A DNA stretch of 64,000 bases from Desulfobacteraceae bacterium UBA2174 (GCA_002327445.1 DCWA01000019.1:124001-188000); one strand, 5' to 3'. Shown: positions 53,923-63,183, counted from the stretch's first letter. Notes: generated by a model from the letters alone, not told the origin. Translations and numbers: made by a program.

Positions 53923-54850
53923 GGGCGGCGATTTCTTTCAGGATGCGATCCGCGCCGGCGGCCAGGAGCCGTTCCGCCAGCGCCTTGCCGACGGCTCCGG
54001 CGGCACCGACCGGCCCGGTGAGGGTTTCCCGGATCAGTGTAGAGCCGTCCAGGTCGGCCACCAGCCCAGAGATGGAGACATGCCCGTCATCCACGTTGGC
54101 ATGGGCCGCGATGGGCACCTGGCACCCGCCCTCCAGGCGATGGAGAAAGGCCCGCTCGGCACGCACCGCGATGCGCGACGGCAGGTGGTCCAGCGGCGCC
54201 ACCAAGGCGGCGGTGAACGGGTCGCCGCGGCGCAGCTCGATGCACAATGCCCCCTGGGCCACGGCGGGCAGGACGATGTCGGTGGGAAGGCGCTGGGTAA
54301 TGCGGTCGGTCAACCCCAGGCGGTGTACCCCGGCGGCCGCCAGAACGACCGCGTCCAGCTGTTCGGCCGGATCCGCCAGCTTGCGCAATCGGGTGTCGAG
54401 GTTGCCCCGCAGGGATACGATGGCCAGGTCCGGTCGATGGTGCCTGATCTGGGCAGCCCTTCTCAGACTCGCGGTGCCCACCCGGGCGCCGGCGGACAGA
54501 TCCGCCAGCAGCAAACCGTCGCGGGAAATCAGCACGTCGGCGGGGTCCGCGCGTTCAGGCACCGGGCCGATGCACAGTCCCTCGGGAAGCTCGGCGGGCA
54601 TGTCCTTCATGCTGTGGACGGCCAGATCGACGCGGCCATCGAGCAGGGCCTCTTCGATTTCCTTGACAAACAATCCCTTGCCCCCCACCTCGGCCAAAGG
54701 GACGTCCAGGATCTTGTCACCCCGGGTCTTGATCACCGCCAGATCGACGGTGCATTCGGGGTAGAGCCGCCGGATCCGGTCGCCGACCCATTGCGCCTGC
54801 CAGAGGGCCAGCTTGCTGCCGCGGGTGCCGATGGTGAGCTTGGGACCCAT
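53912..54850 (-). CDS. hemC: Hydroxymethylbilane synthase (porphobilinogen deaminase)
   Basis: 312 residues from the ATG at 54850, which overlaps the fmdB stop (TGATG). IGTRGSKLALWQAQWV, HSMKDMPAELPEG and SLRGNLDTRL are diagnostic, and C in EGGCQVPIAAHA carries the dipyrromethane cofactor. It polymerises four porphobilinogens. It is the middle gene of fmdB-hemC-cobA/hemD. Confidence 0.97.
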   Translation of the reverse strand: MGPKLTIGTRGSKLALWQAQWVGDRIRRLYPECTVDLAVIKTRGDKILDVPLAEVGGKGLFVKEIEEALLDGRVDLAVHSMKDMPAELPEGLCIGPVPERADPADVLISRDGLLLADLSAGARVGTASLRRAAQIRHHRPDLAIVSLRGNLDTRLRKLADPAEQLDAVVLAAAGVHRLGLTDRITQRLPTDIVLPAVAQGALCIELRRGDPFTAALVAPLDHLPSRIAVRAERAFLHRLEGGCQVPIAAHANVDDGHVSISGLVADLDGSTLIRETLTGPVGAAGAVGKALAERLLAAGADRILKEIAAHEN

Positions 54851-55083
54851 CAGCGACCGCAGGTGCTGCAACTGGTGGCCGAACAGCCGGCGCAGCCGGA
54901 GGTGCCGGCCGAGCGCGACACGGTGGCGCCGCCGCTGCTTTTGCATACGAAGCCGCAGGCCGACAGGAGGCGTTGGACGTTGCGGCCCTCGCAGTGGGGG
55001 CAGTTTTCGGGGGCTTCCTGGCCGAAAACGAGGCATTCGAAGTTCTTGCCGCAGTCGGGGCAGTGGTATTCGTAGATGGGCAT
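54850..55083 (-). CDS. FmdB-type zinc-ribbon protein
   Basis: 77 residues. MPIYEYHCPDCGKNFE and CPHCEG form the zinc ribbon found in regulators such as FmdB. The C-terminal half is Ser/Gly/Cys-rich (CAGCSATSCSTCGR). The protein is small and probably regulatory. It is coupled to hemC by a TGATG overlap, and upstream lie simple repeats. Confidence 0.85.
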   Translation of the reverse strand: MPIYEYHCPDCGKNFECLVFGQEAPENCPHCEGRNVQRLLSACGFVCKSSGGATVSRSAGTSGCAGCSATSCSTCGR

Positions 55084-55117
55084 GGTGGTTGTTCCTGGTT
55101 GTTGGGTTGAGGTTGAA

Positions 55118-55198
55118 AGAAAGGACCTAAGGGACACAAAGGACAAAAAGGACAAAAAACAGATGCTTGGTGTCAAATTTCCAGTTTCCAGTTTCCAG
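55118..55198. repeat. Simple repeats: (A)nGGAC and three TTTCCAG heptamers
   Basis: Between fmdB and the next gene, GGAC recurs with A-rich spacers (about 55121-55160). TTTCCAG is then repeated three times in perfect tandem (55178-55198). The heptamers run into the last codons of the minus-strand gene ending at 55173. Confidence 0.8.
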
Positions 55199-56153
55199 TT
55201 TCAACTTCCCAAAGCGCCTCGATCACCCCGGCGGCGAGCAGGGGGACCATGATCTCGTGGTGACCCACCAGATTGATGCCCCGGCCGCCGCGGGTGGTGG
55301 GCCTCCCCACCACGTTGGTCAGGGGCCGGTAGTGGCGCACGAAATCCATGTTGATGGTGGTGACGGCGTCCAGTCGATGGCCGAGATTGCGCGCCAGGCT
55401 CGTGGCCTTGAGAAACACCTCCGGCAGGATCACCGCCGAGCCCACGTTGAGGTACACACCGCCCTCCAGCCGGGCCACCGCGGCGGCAAAGCGCCGGAAG
55501 TCCAGGTGGCTGGCCGCCCCGGCGGCCGCGGGATCGAAATCCGGGTGCATGTGGAGGATGTCGGTGCCCATGGCCACGTGCACCGTCACCGGGATGCCGA
55601 GCCGCGCGCCGGCCGCCAAAATGCTAAAATCGGCATGGGGAAGGCCCGCGTCAAGGATCTCGCGGCCCACCGCCTCCCCGAGGCCGATCTTGTCGCGCCC
55701 GGCCCGGCGCACGGCCCCGGCGAGAAAGACCGCCGTTTCATGGGCCATGCCAAAGGAGCCGTCGCCCAGAGCGGCGCCCACATCCTCGGAGGTCTTGCCG
55801 GCCAGGGCGAGCTCGGCGTCGTGGATGATGCCCGCGCCGTTCATGGCCACCAGGCCGAGGATGCCCCGGTCCATCAGATCGATGACCGTCGGATTGAGAC
55901 CCACCTTGATGACGTGGGCGCCCATGCCGAAAATGATCATGCGCCGGGCGCGAGCCGCTGCGGCCACGGCCGCCACGGCGCTGCGCAGGTCATCGGCGGC
56001 CAGAATCGACGGCAAGCGGGCGAAGAATTCGCTCAGCGATGCGCCCGGCGTCCAGGTGCGGCCGGCGTCGGCAATGGTTACCTTGCTGGGCCGGTCTCCC
56101 AGGGGATAGGTGGTCAAACCGGTGAGGTCGATGGGCGGCAGGGGATCTTTCAC
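55173..56153 (-). CDS. Conserved protein of unknown function (possibly deoxyhypusine-synthase-like fold)
   Basis: 326 residues from GTG at 56153, which overlaps the gmhA stop by four bases. The sequence has nucleotide-binding character (MIIFGMGAHVIKVGLNPTVI, VAMNGAGIIHDAELALAG, YLNVGSAVILPEVF). The NGAxIxHDxExAxxG segment recalls NAD-dependent deoxyhypusine synthases, but other signatures of that enzyme are absent. The last nine residues, ETGNWKLEI, are encoded by the TTTCCAG repeat and are probably not ancestral. The heptose gene next door might hint at envelope metabolism. Confidence 0.7.
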   Translation of the reverse strand: MKDPLPPIDLTGLTTYPLGDRPSKVTIADAGRTWTPGASLSEFFARLPSILAADDLRSAVAAVAAAARARRMIIFGMGAHVIKVGLNPTVIDLMDRGILGLVAMNGAGIIHDAELALAGKTSEDVGAALGDGSFGMAHETAVFLAGAVRRAGRDKIGLGEAVGREILDAGLPHADFSILAAGARLGIPVTVHVAMGTDILHMHPDFDPAAAGAASHLDFRRFAAAVARLEGGVYLNVGSAVILPEVFLKATSLARNLGHRLDAVTTINMDFVRHYRPLTNVVGRPTTRGGRGINLVGHHEIMVPLLAAGVIEALWEVETGNWKLEI

Positions 56154-56752
56154 GGCGTGTTTTCGTCCCGTGGCGGCGTTTCAAAGAGAATGTGGTCCAC
56201 CAGTTCGCAGAGCACGTGCATCAAGGTGATGTGGGTCTCCTGGATCCGGGCGGTGACGTCCGATTCCACGGCAAAGACCAGGTCGGCCGCTTCGGCGAGG
56301 CGCCCGCCGCGTCCGGTGAGGCCCATGGTCGCCAGGCCCGCTTCCCGGGCGGCGTCCATGGCGGCCAGCACGTTGGGCGAATTGCCGCTGGTGCTGATGC
56401 CGATGGCCAAATCGTCCCGCCGTCCGATGGCCTGAACCTGTTTGGCGAAGATCTGGTCGAAATGGTAGTCGTTGCCGATGCTGGTGAGCACGGATGTGTC
56501 GGTGGTCAGGGCGATGGCCGCCAGGGGGCGGCGCTCGATCCGGAAGCGGTTGACGAATTCGGCGGCGATGTGCTGGGCGTCAGCGGCGCTGCCGCCGTTG
56601 CCGAAAAGCAGCAGCTTGCCGCCGGCCACCAGGCAGACGGCGATGCGCTCTGCCGCCTGGACGATGCGGGGGGCATTGGCCTGGAAGAAGCGCTCCTTGA
56701 CCCGGACGCTGTCGGCGGCCGCGGCCAGGACCATGTCGTTCAAGGTGTTCAA
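56150..56752 (-). CDS. gmhA: Phosphoheptose isomerase (SIS domain)
   Basis: 200 residues from TTG at 56752, with GAGGAG five bases upstream and a TTGA overlap with the upstream stop. FGNGGSAADAQHIAAEFVNR, TSIGNDYHFDQIF and ISTSGNSPNVLAA identify GmhA, which isomerises sedoheptulose-7-phosphate to D-glycero-D-manno-heptose-7-phosphate for lipopolysaccharide core. The length is normal. Confidence 0.94.
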   Translation of the reverse strand: MNTLNDMVLAAAADSVRVKERFFQANAPRIVQAAERIAVCLVAGGKLLLFGNGGSAADAQHIAAEFVNRFRIERRPLAAIALTTDTSVLTSIGNDYHFDQIFAKQVQAIGRRDDLAIGISTSGNSPNVLAAMDAAREAGLATMGLTGRGGRLAEAADLVFAVESDVTARIQETHITLMHVLCELVDHILFETPPRDENTP

Positions 56753-58086
56753 TTTTTCTCCTCGGGTGGAGGGGAGAGGATCTGTTCGATCTCGGCGCCG
56801 GCGTCGTGGCCGCGCTCGCAGGCCCGTTCCAAGGCGGCCAGGGCGTCCTGGCGACGCTGCTGCTTCAGGTACAGCATGCCGAGCCGGTACTGGAACAAGC
56901 CGTTGTCCGGCGCGATGTCCACGGCCTGTTCGCAAAAAATGGTCGTGATCTCGGGATTCTCGCCCTGCCGGTCGAAGAGCCAGCCCAGGGCGCTGAGGGC
57001 TTCGGCGTCGCCGGGATTGAGCTTGATGGCCCGCTTGTAGGCCGCTACGGCCTCCGGAATCGCCTCCAAGGCGAAGAGGCATTCTCCCATGAGGCGCCAG
57101 GCGATGGACGACTGGGGATTGAGTTTCGTGGCCGACTCCAGAAACGGGCGGGCTTCGCCGGCTTCTCCGGTTTCGAGATGGAGCCTTCCCGTCTGAAACA
57201 TCACTTCAAAGACGGGTTCACCGATCTGGCTCGCCCGCCGCAGGTAGTGCAGCGCCTGGGCCCGATCACCGATCATCAGGTGGCTAAGGCCCGTGTTGTA
57301 CAGCGCCATCACGTCGCCCGGAGCACGCTGAAGGGCCGCCTCGAAGCTGCGCAGGGCCGCCTCGTAGGCCCCCAGGACCCCGTAGCAGACCCCGAGGCTG
57401 TTGTGGACGTTGACATTGTCCGGGTTGAGGAGCAGGGCCTTCTTGAACTCTTCGATGGCCCCGTTGATGTCGCCGTGCTGGTAGCGCTGGTCGCCGCTGA
57501 TATTCAGCGAGGTGTCGTCGAAGGCCACGCATCGTCCAGGGCCGAAAAAAGCGGCATGATCCAGTGCCTTGCGAGCGTTTTCGAGGATCTGGGACTTGGA
57601 AAATTGCAGACAGGGGTATTCGGCCACGCCTGCAGAGACGGTTTCGGTGATCTGCCCGGACAGGGCCGCCATGAGCGTCTCGATCCGGGCCAGGGCCTCC
57701 TGGCCACCTAGATCCGGGAGGATGCAGCCGAACAGATCCCAGCCCAGCCAGCCGCCGACGCCGCCGGTTTCCGCTGCCAGTTGAACCAACTGTTCGGCCA
57801 CCTGGCAGTGGGAGGCGCTCGCCCGGGGTTGTCCTTCGCCTTCGGGCGCCGGCACGCCGAGGCGCAGGACCGCAGTGGCGAAGCGATCCAACGGCTCCAG
57901 CAGGGCGGTGGCTCGGGTGACGAAGGCGGAGCCCACGAGAATGTCGGGCATGACCTCGCCGCCGGCGCGGAATTGGGGGTCGGGGAAGATGGCCGTCTGG
58001 GCTTCGTGGCGGGCATCGGGCTTGCAGTAGAGAAAATCCCGGGCGCTGCTGCGGCAAAGCGCCAGCGATTGCACCTGAGGGGTCAT
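56749..58086 (-). CDS. Degenerate GGDEF-like domain plus TPR protein
   Basis: 445 residues from the ATG at 58086, overlapping the selA stop. Residues about 50-165 look like a nucleotide-cyclase fold that lacks the GGDEF catalytic loop: WDLFGCILPDLGGQEALARI, TVSAGVAEYP, ILENARKALDHA, FFGPGRCVAFDD. From about 175, seven or so tetratricopeptide repeats follow (GAIEEFKKALLLNPDNVNVH, EALSALGWLFDRQGENPEIT). There is no signal peptide. It is probably a cytoplasmic scaffold or c-di-GMP-related regulator without cyclase activity. Confidence 0.8.
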   Translation of the reverse strand: MTPQVQSLALCRSSARDFLYCKPDARHEAQTAIFPDPQFRAGGEVMPDILVGSAFVTRATALLEPLDRFATAVLRLGVPAPEGEGQPRASASHCQVAEQLVQLAAETGGVGGWLGWDLFGCILPDLGGQEALARIETLMAALSGQITETVSAGVAEYPCLQFSKSQILENARKALDHAAFFGPGRCVAFDDTSLNISGDQRYQHGDINGAIEEFKKALLLNPDNVNVHNSLGVCYGVLGAYEAALRSFEAALQRAPGDVMALYNTGLSHLMIGDRAQALHYLRRASQIGEPVFEVMFQTGRLHLETGEAGEARPFLESATKLNPQSSIAWRLMGECLFALEAIPEAVAAYKRAIKLNPGDAEALSALGWLFDRQGENPEITTIFCEQAVDIAPDNGLFQYRLGMLYLKQQRRQDALAALERACERGHDAGAEIEQILSPPPEEKN

Positions 58087-59525
58087 CTGTCTCGCCTCGC
58101 GGTCAAGTTGGCCAAGGCCGATGCGATCAAGGGCAGCTCGTCGTCGGCCAGGGTGCGCACATCCAGAAGAAGGGTGTCGTTTTCGATGCGGCCGATGATC
58201 GGCGGGTCGTTGGCCCGCAGGGCCCGTTCCAGGGCGTCCACCGACATGACTTCGGTGCGCAGCCCGACGCACCGGGTGGCGAGGTTGAGCAGGGGCAGAG
58301 CGCCTCCGCCGGCCTTGGAGGCGGCGTCCAACACCGTTACCTTCAACCCGGGCACGCCGAGCGCTTCGATCTGTCCGGCCAGCGCATGGGCCCGGGCGTC
58401 CAGGTGGGCGGCGGATGCGGTGAGCATGCGCAAGGTGGGGATCTGGGCCACCGCCTGATCCGGGTCCCGGTAGAGGCGCAGGGTGGCTTCCAGGGCCGCC
58501 AGGGTGAGCTTGTCGATACGCAGGGCCCGGTTGATGGGATTCTGGCGCACCTTGGCGATGATCTCGGCATTGCCCAGGATGATGCCGGCCTGGGGGCCGC
58601 CGAGAAGCTTGTCCCCGCTGAAGGTGACCAGGTCGGCCCCCGTGGCCACGGCCTGCTGCACCGTGGGCTCGCCTGGCAGCCCGAAGGCGGAAAGATCCAT
58701 GAAGTTGCCCGATCCCAGGTCGTTCATCACCGGGATGCCGTGCTCCCGGCCCAACGCCACCATCTCGGCCAGCGGCACCTCGGCGGTGAAACCCACCATG
58801 GCGTAGTTGCTCGTGTGCACCTTGAGCAGCAGGGCGGTCTCGGGACCGATGGCATTGACGTAGTCGCGCAGGTGGGTGCGGTTGGTGGTGCCCACTTCCC
58901 TGAGAATGGCCCCGCTCTTGGCCATGACGTCCGGAATGCGAAACGATCCGCCGATTTCCACCAGTTCGCCGCGGGAAACGATCACCTGGCGTCCGGCGGC
59001 GATCGTTTCCAGGCACAAGAGCACGGCCGCGGCGTTGTTGTTGACCACCATGGCAGCTTCGGCGCCGGTGATTTCGCACAGGATGTCGTGGACCGCGGTG
59101 TATCTGGACCCGCGGCGCCCCTTGGCCAGGTCGTATTCGAGGTTGGAGTAGCGCCGCGCCACCTGGCAGAGATTTTCCACCGCCGCCTCGGCCAGGAGAC
59201 TGCGGCCGAGGTTGGTGTGGACCACGATGCCGGTGGCGTTGATGGCGCGGCGCAGGCGGTAGCGCAGGGCTTGGGCGGTGAACGTGCGCATTTGCGCGAG
59301 GACCGCTTCGGGCGCCAGGGCCGCCGGATCCACCGGCCGGCCGGCCATGATGGCGGTTCTCAAATCGGCCACGGCCTGTCGCGCCGCGCGGGTCACCAGG
59401 ATCGGCGGCGCGGCGGCCAGCCATTCATCCGTGCGGGTGGCCGCCAGCAGTTGATCGATGGCCGGAAGCTGACGCAAAAGATGTTGCCGGGTTTCGCCGG
59501 GTGCTTCGGTGGGCGGACGGGTCAT
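58083..59525 (-). CDS. selA: L-seryl-tRNA(Sec) selenium transferase
   Basis: 480 residues from the ATG at 59525 (AGGA upstream; a TTG at 59531 is poorer). INATGIVVHTNLGRSLLAEAA, VVNNNAAAVLLCL, VMNDLGSGNF and FSGDKLLGGPQAG with the PLP lysine are all present. It converts Ser-tRNA(Sec) to selenocysteinyl-tRNA, so the organism should decode some UGA codons as selenocysteine. No selB, selD or selC is in the window. Confidence 0.96.
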   Translation of the reverse strand: MTRPPTEAPGETRQHLLRQLPAIDQLLAATRTDEWLAAAPPILVTRAARQAVADLRTAIMAGRPVDPAALAPEAVLAQMRTFTAQALRYRLRRAINATGIVVHTNLGRSLLAEAAVENLCQVARRYSNLEYDLAKGRRGSRYTAVHDILCEITGAEAAMVVNNNAAAVLLCLETIAAGRQVIVSRGELVEIGGSFRIPDVMAKSGAILREVGTTNRTHLRDYVNAIGPETALLLKVHTSNYAMVGFTAEVPLAEMVALGREHGIPVMNDLGSGNFMDLSAFGLPGEPTVQQAVATGADLVTFSGDKLLGGPQAGIILGNAEIIAKVRQNPINRALRIDKLTLAALEATLRLYRDPDQAVAQIPTLRMLTASAAHLDARAHALAGQIEALGVPGLKVTVLDAASKAGGGALPLLNLATRCVGLRTEVMSVDALERALRANDPPIIGRIENDTLLLDVRTLADDELPLIASALANLTARRDR

Positions 59526-59639
59526 GAGCAATTCCTGGTGTCAAAGGTGGCGCTCTCCAGAGAAAGCGTCTCGTAAAATCGGAATTTCATACCATCTGTG
59601 TCCACATTCTGGCAACCGCTTTGTCCGCCGCCGCCGGGG

Positions 59640-61199
59640 TCAACCCGGGTATCCCGTAATCCGGCGGATTTCCTTGTAGAGCGGCTTCAGACGGCGGTAC
59701 AGCTTCAAATAGACCCCGCGGTACAGGGCGTCGTAGCGGGCATGGCGCTCGGGGTCCGGCTCGAAGACGTCCCGGATGCGGGTCATGGCGGCCACGGCCC
59801 GATGGATATCGGCGTGCACGCCCAGGCCCACGGCCAGGTCGATGGCCGCGCCGAGGCCCGAGGTGTCGTAGATCCGGGGCCGGGCCGCCGGGAGGCCGAA
59901 AACGTCGGCGGTGGCCTGCATGGCCTGGCGGCTCTGGCTGCCGCCGCCGGATACCCGCAGTTCGGTGACGGGGATCCGGGTGCGCCGTTCGATGCGCTCC
60001 TTGCCCTCGCGCAGGGCATAGGCGAGTCCTTCGAGAATCGCCCGGTAGAGGTGTCCCCGGGTGTGCACGTCGCCGAAACCGATCACCGCCCCCTTGGCCT
60101 CCGGTCCGGGCGACTTGAGGCCCGGGGACCAGTAAGGCTGGAGCACCAGCCCCATGCTCCCCGGAGGAATGTCGGCGATCATGCGGTCGAACAGCTCCTC
60201 GGCGGCGATGTGCTCCATCCGGGCGGCCTGTTCCTCAAGCTGGCCGAACTGTTTCTTGAACCAACCGACCATCCAGTAGCCCCGGTAGATCATGACCTCG
60301 AGGCTGTAGCGTCCCGGCGCGGCCGACGGGTAGGGGGGCAGCAGGCGCACGGGTTCCACATAGCGGGCGCTGGTGACGTTGATGGTGGCCGTGGTGCCAT
60401 AGCTCAGACAGCCCACATGGGGCTCGATGCCGCCGCTGCCGATCACCTCGCAGGCCTTGTCCGCCGCGGCGGCCACCACCGGCAGGCCGGCCGGAATGCC
60501 GGTTTCGGCGGCGGCGGCGGCCGTGATCTGGCCCATCACCGCCGTGGGCGGCACCAATTCGGGCAGCAGGTCCGGAGAGATGCCGATGGCCTGCCATTTC
60601 CAGTCCCGGGACGGTGCCCAGGCGAAGCGCTTGTAGTCGAAGGGGAGGTAGGCGACGATGCTGGCGGCGGAGTCGACGAAGCGGCCGGTCAAGCGCCAGT
60701 TGAGGTATCCGGAAAGCAGAAGGTACTTGCGGGTCTGGGCCCAGATTTCGGGCTGGTGCATGCGGATCCAGTTGGATTCGGCCTCGGACCGGAAATATGA
60801 GATGGTGTCGCTGAGTCCGAGGAGCCGGAACGCCATTCCCCATAAACCCGCCAACGGCGGCAAGTCATAGGTGCGCCGCTGGTCGAGCCAGACGATGGCG
60901 GGCCGCAGGGGCCGGCCGGATGCATCCAGGTTGATCACCGTGCTGCGCTGGGTGGTCACCGCCACCCCGGCGATGCGTTCCCGCAGCGAGACGTCATCCT
61001 GCCAAAGACCCTGGCAGGCGGTGCACAGGGCCTGCCAGAAGACTTCCGGATCCTGCTCGGCCCACCCCGGCCGGGGGATGACATAGGGCTCGAAAACCAC
61101 CTGGCGGCGGCCAATCAGCCGGCCGGCGGGGTCGAAGACCAGGGCCTTGAGGCTCTGGGTGCCGTTGTCGATGGCCAGCAGCAAATCCTTGTGGTTCAT
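59640..61199 (-). CDS. FGGY-family carbohydrate kinase
   Basis: 519 residues. The phosphate-1 motif LLLAIDNGTQSLKALVFD, AIVWLDQRR, the middle LSYGTTATINV and the adenosine motif VSGGGSQSRQAM are typical of the xylulokinase/glycerol-kinase superfamily. The substrate is uncertain; the FAD oxidase and glpD neighbours suggest glycerol, dihydroxyacetone or a related polyol. The gap of 110 bp to the oxidase gene allows one operon. Confidence 0.9.
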   Translation of the reverse strand: MNHKDLLLAIDNGTQSLKALVFDPAGRLIGRRQVVFEPYVIPRPGWAEQDPEVFWQALCTACQGLWQDDVSLRERIAGVAVTTQRSTVINLDASGRPLRPAIVWLDQRRTYDLPPLAGLWGMAFRLLGLSDTISYFRSEAESNWIRMHQPEIWAQTRKYLLLSGYLNWRLTGRFVDSAASIVAYLPFDYKRFAWAPSRDWKWQAIGISPDLLPELVPPTAVMGQITAAAAAETGIPAGLPVVAAAADKACEVIGSGGIEPHVGCLSYGTTATINVTSARYVEPVRLLPPYPSAAPGRYSLEVMIYRGYWMVGWFKKQFGQLEEQAARMEHIAAEELFDRMIADIPPGSMGLVLQPYWSPGLKSPGPEAKGAVIGFGDVHTRGHLYRAILEGLAYALREGKERIERRTRIPVTELRVSGGGSQSRQAMQATADVFGLPAARPRIYDTSGLGAAIDLAVGLGVHADIHRAVAAMTRIRDVFEPDPERHARYDALYRGVYLKLYRRLKPLYKEIRRITGYPG

Positions 61200-61309
61200 T
61201 GCCGACGCTCGAATTTCGAAATGTGAGAAAGCGATTTGTCCAAGGCGGTGGTCGGACGGGTCCGACCAAAAACCGCTGTCCGGGAGTTTTTCATGGTTTC
61301 ATACCGCTT

Positions 61310-63001
61310 TCAATCCAACCCCAGCGTTCCCCCTGGATTCATGATGCCGTGGGGGTCGAAGTGGCGCTTGAGGGCCCGCAGCACCGCCATCTGCTCCGGC
61401 CCCAGGTGCATTTCCATCCAGGGGGCCATGATCCGGCCGACGCCGTGATGGTGGCTCAGGCTGCCGCCGCTGGCGGCGATACGGCCGATGATTCCCCGGT
61501 GAAAGGCGGTAAAATCCGCCAAATCCCCGGGGCGTGTGATGAAAATGAAATACAGGTTCGTCCCCTGGGGATAAAAGTGGGAAGCGTGGGTCATGCAGAT
61601 GGTGCCGGGGCGCCGCTTGATAAAGGCGCGCACCTGCCGATAGACCTCGTCGAGCCGGTCCCAGGGGACGGCGGTTTCCAGGGTGTCGATGGCAATGCCG
61701 AAATCGGCGAGGTCCTCGCGCAGGTACGGGTCGGTAAACCGGCCGCGGGCCCAGCGTGCCACCGGGTATCCGGTGAGGTAGAATCCGCCGTGGCGACTCC
61801 CGATGCGGCGGGCCTGGCGCCGGATGTTGGCGGCGAAATCTGCCTGCCCGTCGGCCTGGCCGAGCATCAGGCAGCGCCTGCCGGCGATGAAGCCGCGCCG
61901 GGCGAGCAGCCGGTCGAGCCAGGGATGGTCGATGCCGTAAAGCTTCAGGGCCACGTCGGTCTCCTCCCCGTCGGAGATGCGCAACACCGAGGGGAGGCCG
62001 AACTCGCCCTGGGCGATGGCCCGGGCCGCGGCCACCGCCCGGGGCCAGGAGGGGAACAGGAAGCTGAAGCGGCGCCGGTTTTCGGGCCGATGGCGAAACA
62101 CCTTGAGGGTGGCGGCCACCATGACCCCGAAGCAACCCTCGCTCCCCTTGAGCATGTCGTTGACCTTGGGGCCGGTGGCCGCGGCGGGGTAGGGCAGGGT
62201 GCGAATCTCGCCGGCCGGGGTGACGAAGTGCTGGCTGACCACCAGGTCGGCGGCGTCCCCGTAGTACGAAGACTGCTGGCCGGCGCCCAGGGCCGCGATC
62301 CAGCCCCCCACGGTGGAATACTCGAAACTCTGGGGAAAGTGGCCGCCGGTGTAGCGGGCGGCGGCGCCGTAGCGCTCCGGGGCCTCGTTCAGGGCGCGCT
62401 CGTAGGCCGGGCCGAGGATCCCGGGCTCCACCGTCACGGTCCGGTTGGTTTCGTTGAAGGCCAGGATGCGGTGCATGTGGGTGGCCAGGGCCAGGGTCAC
62501 GCCGCCGCCCACGGCCTGAAGGCCCAGGGTCACCGAGCTGCCGCCGCCGTAAACCCGCAACGGGATCCGCTGACGGTGGCAGAAGGCCACCACGGCCCGC
62601 ACGTCGTCGGCGTGCCGGGGGTGGACCACCAGGTCCGGGACGGGCCCGGGATCCTGCCGGCGCAGGCGAATGGCCTCTTCCAGGGTTTGGCCGGTACCGT
62701 AGCGAACCCGGCTGAAATCGTCTCCGGCGATGTTGGCGTCTCCGACGATGCGCGCCAATGCCTCGACCTGATCGGTTTTGAGGCGGCGGGGCGAGGGGCA
62801 GCGTACCGGGGCGTCGCCGGTGTCGCGGGGCTGCGCAAAATCCTGGTCCGTCAATGCCAGGCGCGCCTTGAGCAGTTTGTAGAGCCGGGCGTTGGGGTGC
62901 TTGAAGGCGTTCGGGGCGCCCCATTTGAAGATCGCCCGATAGGTGCCCGGTTGGGGTGGGCTGTCGCGCCAGGCTGGGGTGAAGGTGGAAGAGGGGGGCA
63001 T
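61310..63001 (-). CDS. FAD-linked oxidase of the alkyl-DHAP-synthase/GlcD type
   Basis: 563 residues. The PCMH-type FAD domain (about 90-300) has VYGGGSSVTLGLQ, STVGGWIAALGAGQQS and GSEGCFGVMVAATLKV. The C-terminus contains SHHHGVGRIMAPWM, the His-rich motif of alkyldihydroxyacetonephosphate synthases, and ends RHFDPHGIMNPGGTLGLD. The N-terminal region (WGAPNAFKHPNARLYKLLK) also resembles that group. A role in ether-lipid synthesis from acyl-DHAP is possible, while oxidation of a hydroxy acid remains an alternative. Confidence 0.85.
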   Translation of the reverse strand: MPPSSTFTPAWRDSPPQPGTYRAIFKWGAPNAFKHPNARLYKLLKARLALTDQDFAQPRDTGDAPVRCPSPRRLKTDQVEALARIVGDANIAGDDFSRVRYGTGQTLEEAIRLRRQDPGPVPDLVVHPRHADDVRAVVAFCHRQRIPLRVYGGGSSVTLGLQAVGGGVTLALATHMHRILAFNETNRTVTVEPGILGPAYERALNEAPERYGAAARYTGGHFPQSFEYSTVGGWIAALGAGQQSSYYGDAADLVVSQHFVTPAGEIRTLPYPAAATGPKVNDMLKGSEGCFGVMVAATLKVFRHRPENRRRFSFLFPSWPRAVAAARAIAQGEFGLPSVLRISDGEETDVALKLYGIDHPWLDRLLARRGFIAGRRCLMLGQADGQADFAANIRRQARRIGSRHGGFYLTGYPVARWARGRFTDPYLREDLADFGIAIDTLETAVPWDRLDEVYRQVRAFIKRRPGTICMTHASHFYPQGTNLYFIFITRPGDLADFTAFHRGIIGRIAASGGSLSHHHGVGRIMAPWMEMHLGPEQMAVLRALKRHFDPHGIMNPGGTLGLD

Positions 63002-63015
63002 GGGTTGGCCTTTAT

Positions 63016-63090
63016 GAGTGACTAAAGTTACGAGTGACTAAAATGACTAAAGTGACGAATGACTAAAATTACGGGTGGCTAAGGTGACGA
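63016..63090. repeat. GTGACTAAAGT-type tandem repeat
   Basis: The gap before the oxidase gene contains several imperfect copies of GAGTGACTAAAGTTAC, with a period near 16 bp, among them CGAGTGACTAAAATGAC and GAATGACTAAAATTAC. The sequence is related to the element at 51062-51183. The array is AT-rich against a GC-rich genome. Confidence 0.7.
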
Positions 63091-63183
63091 TGTTGCGGTT
63101 GCGAGGGAGGGGAAATCAAGGGAACTGGGCAGCCTCCTTCTCGCCCGCTGCGGATCGATTTGGGAAACGGGTCCCGGGGGCCT

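Noticed and set aside
56749..59424. One continuous 891-codon frame joining the TPR protein to upstream sequence
   Set aside because: Upstream of 58086 the frame runs through selA in another register and is low-complexity; the ATG at 58086 overlapping the selA stop is the natural start.
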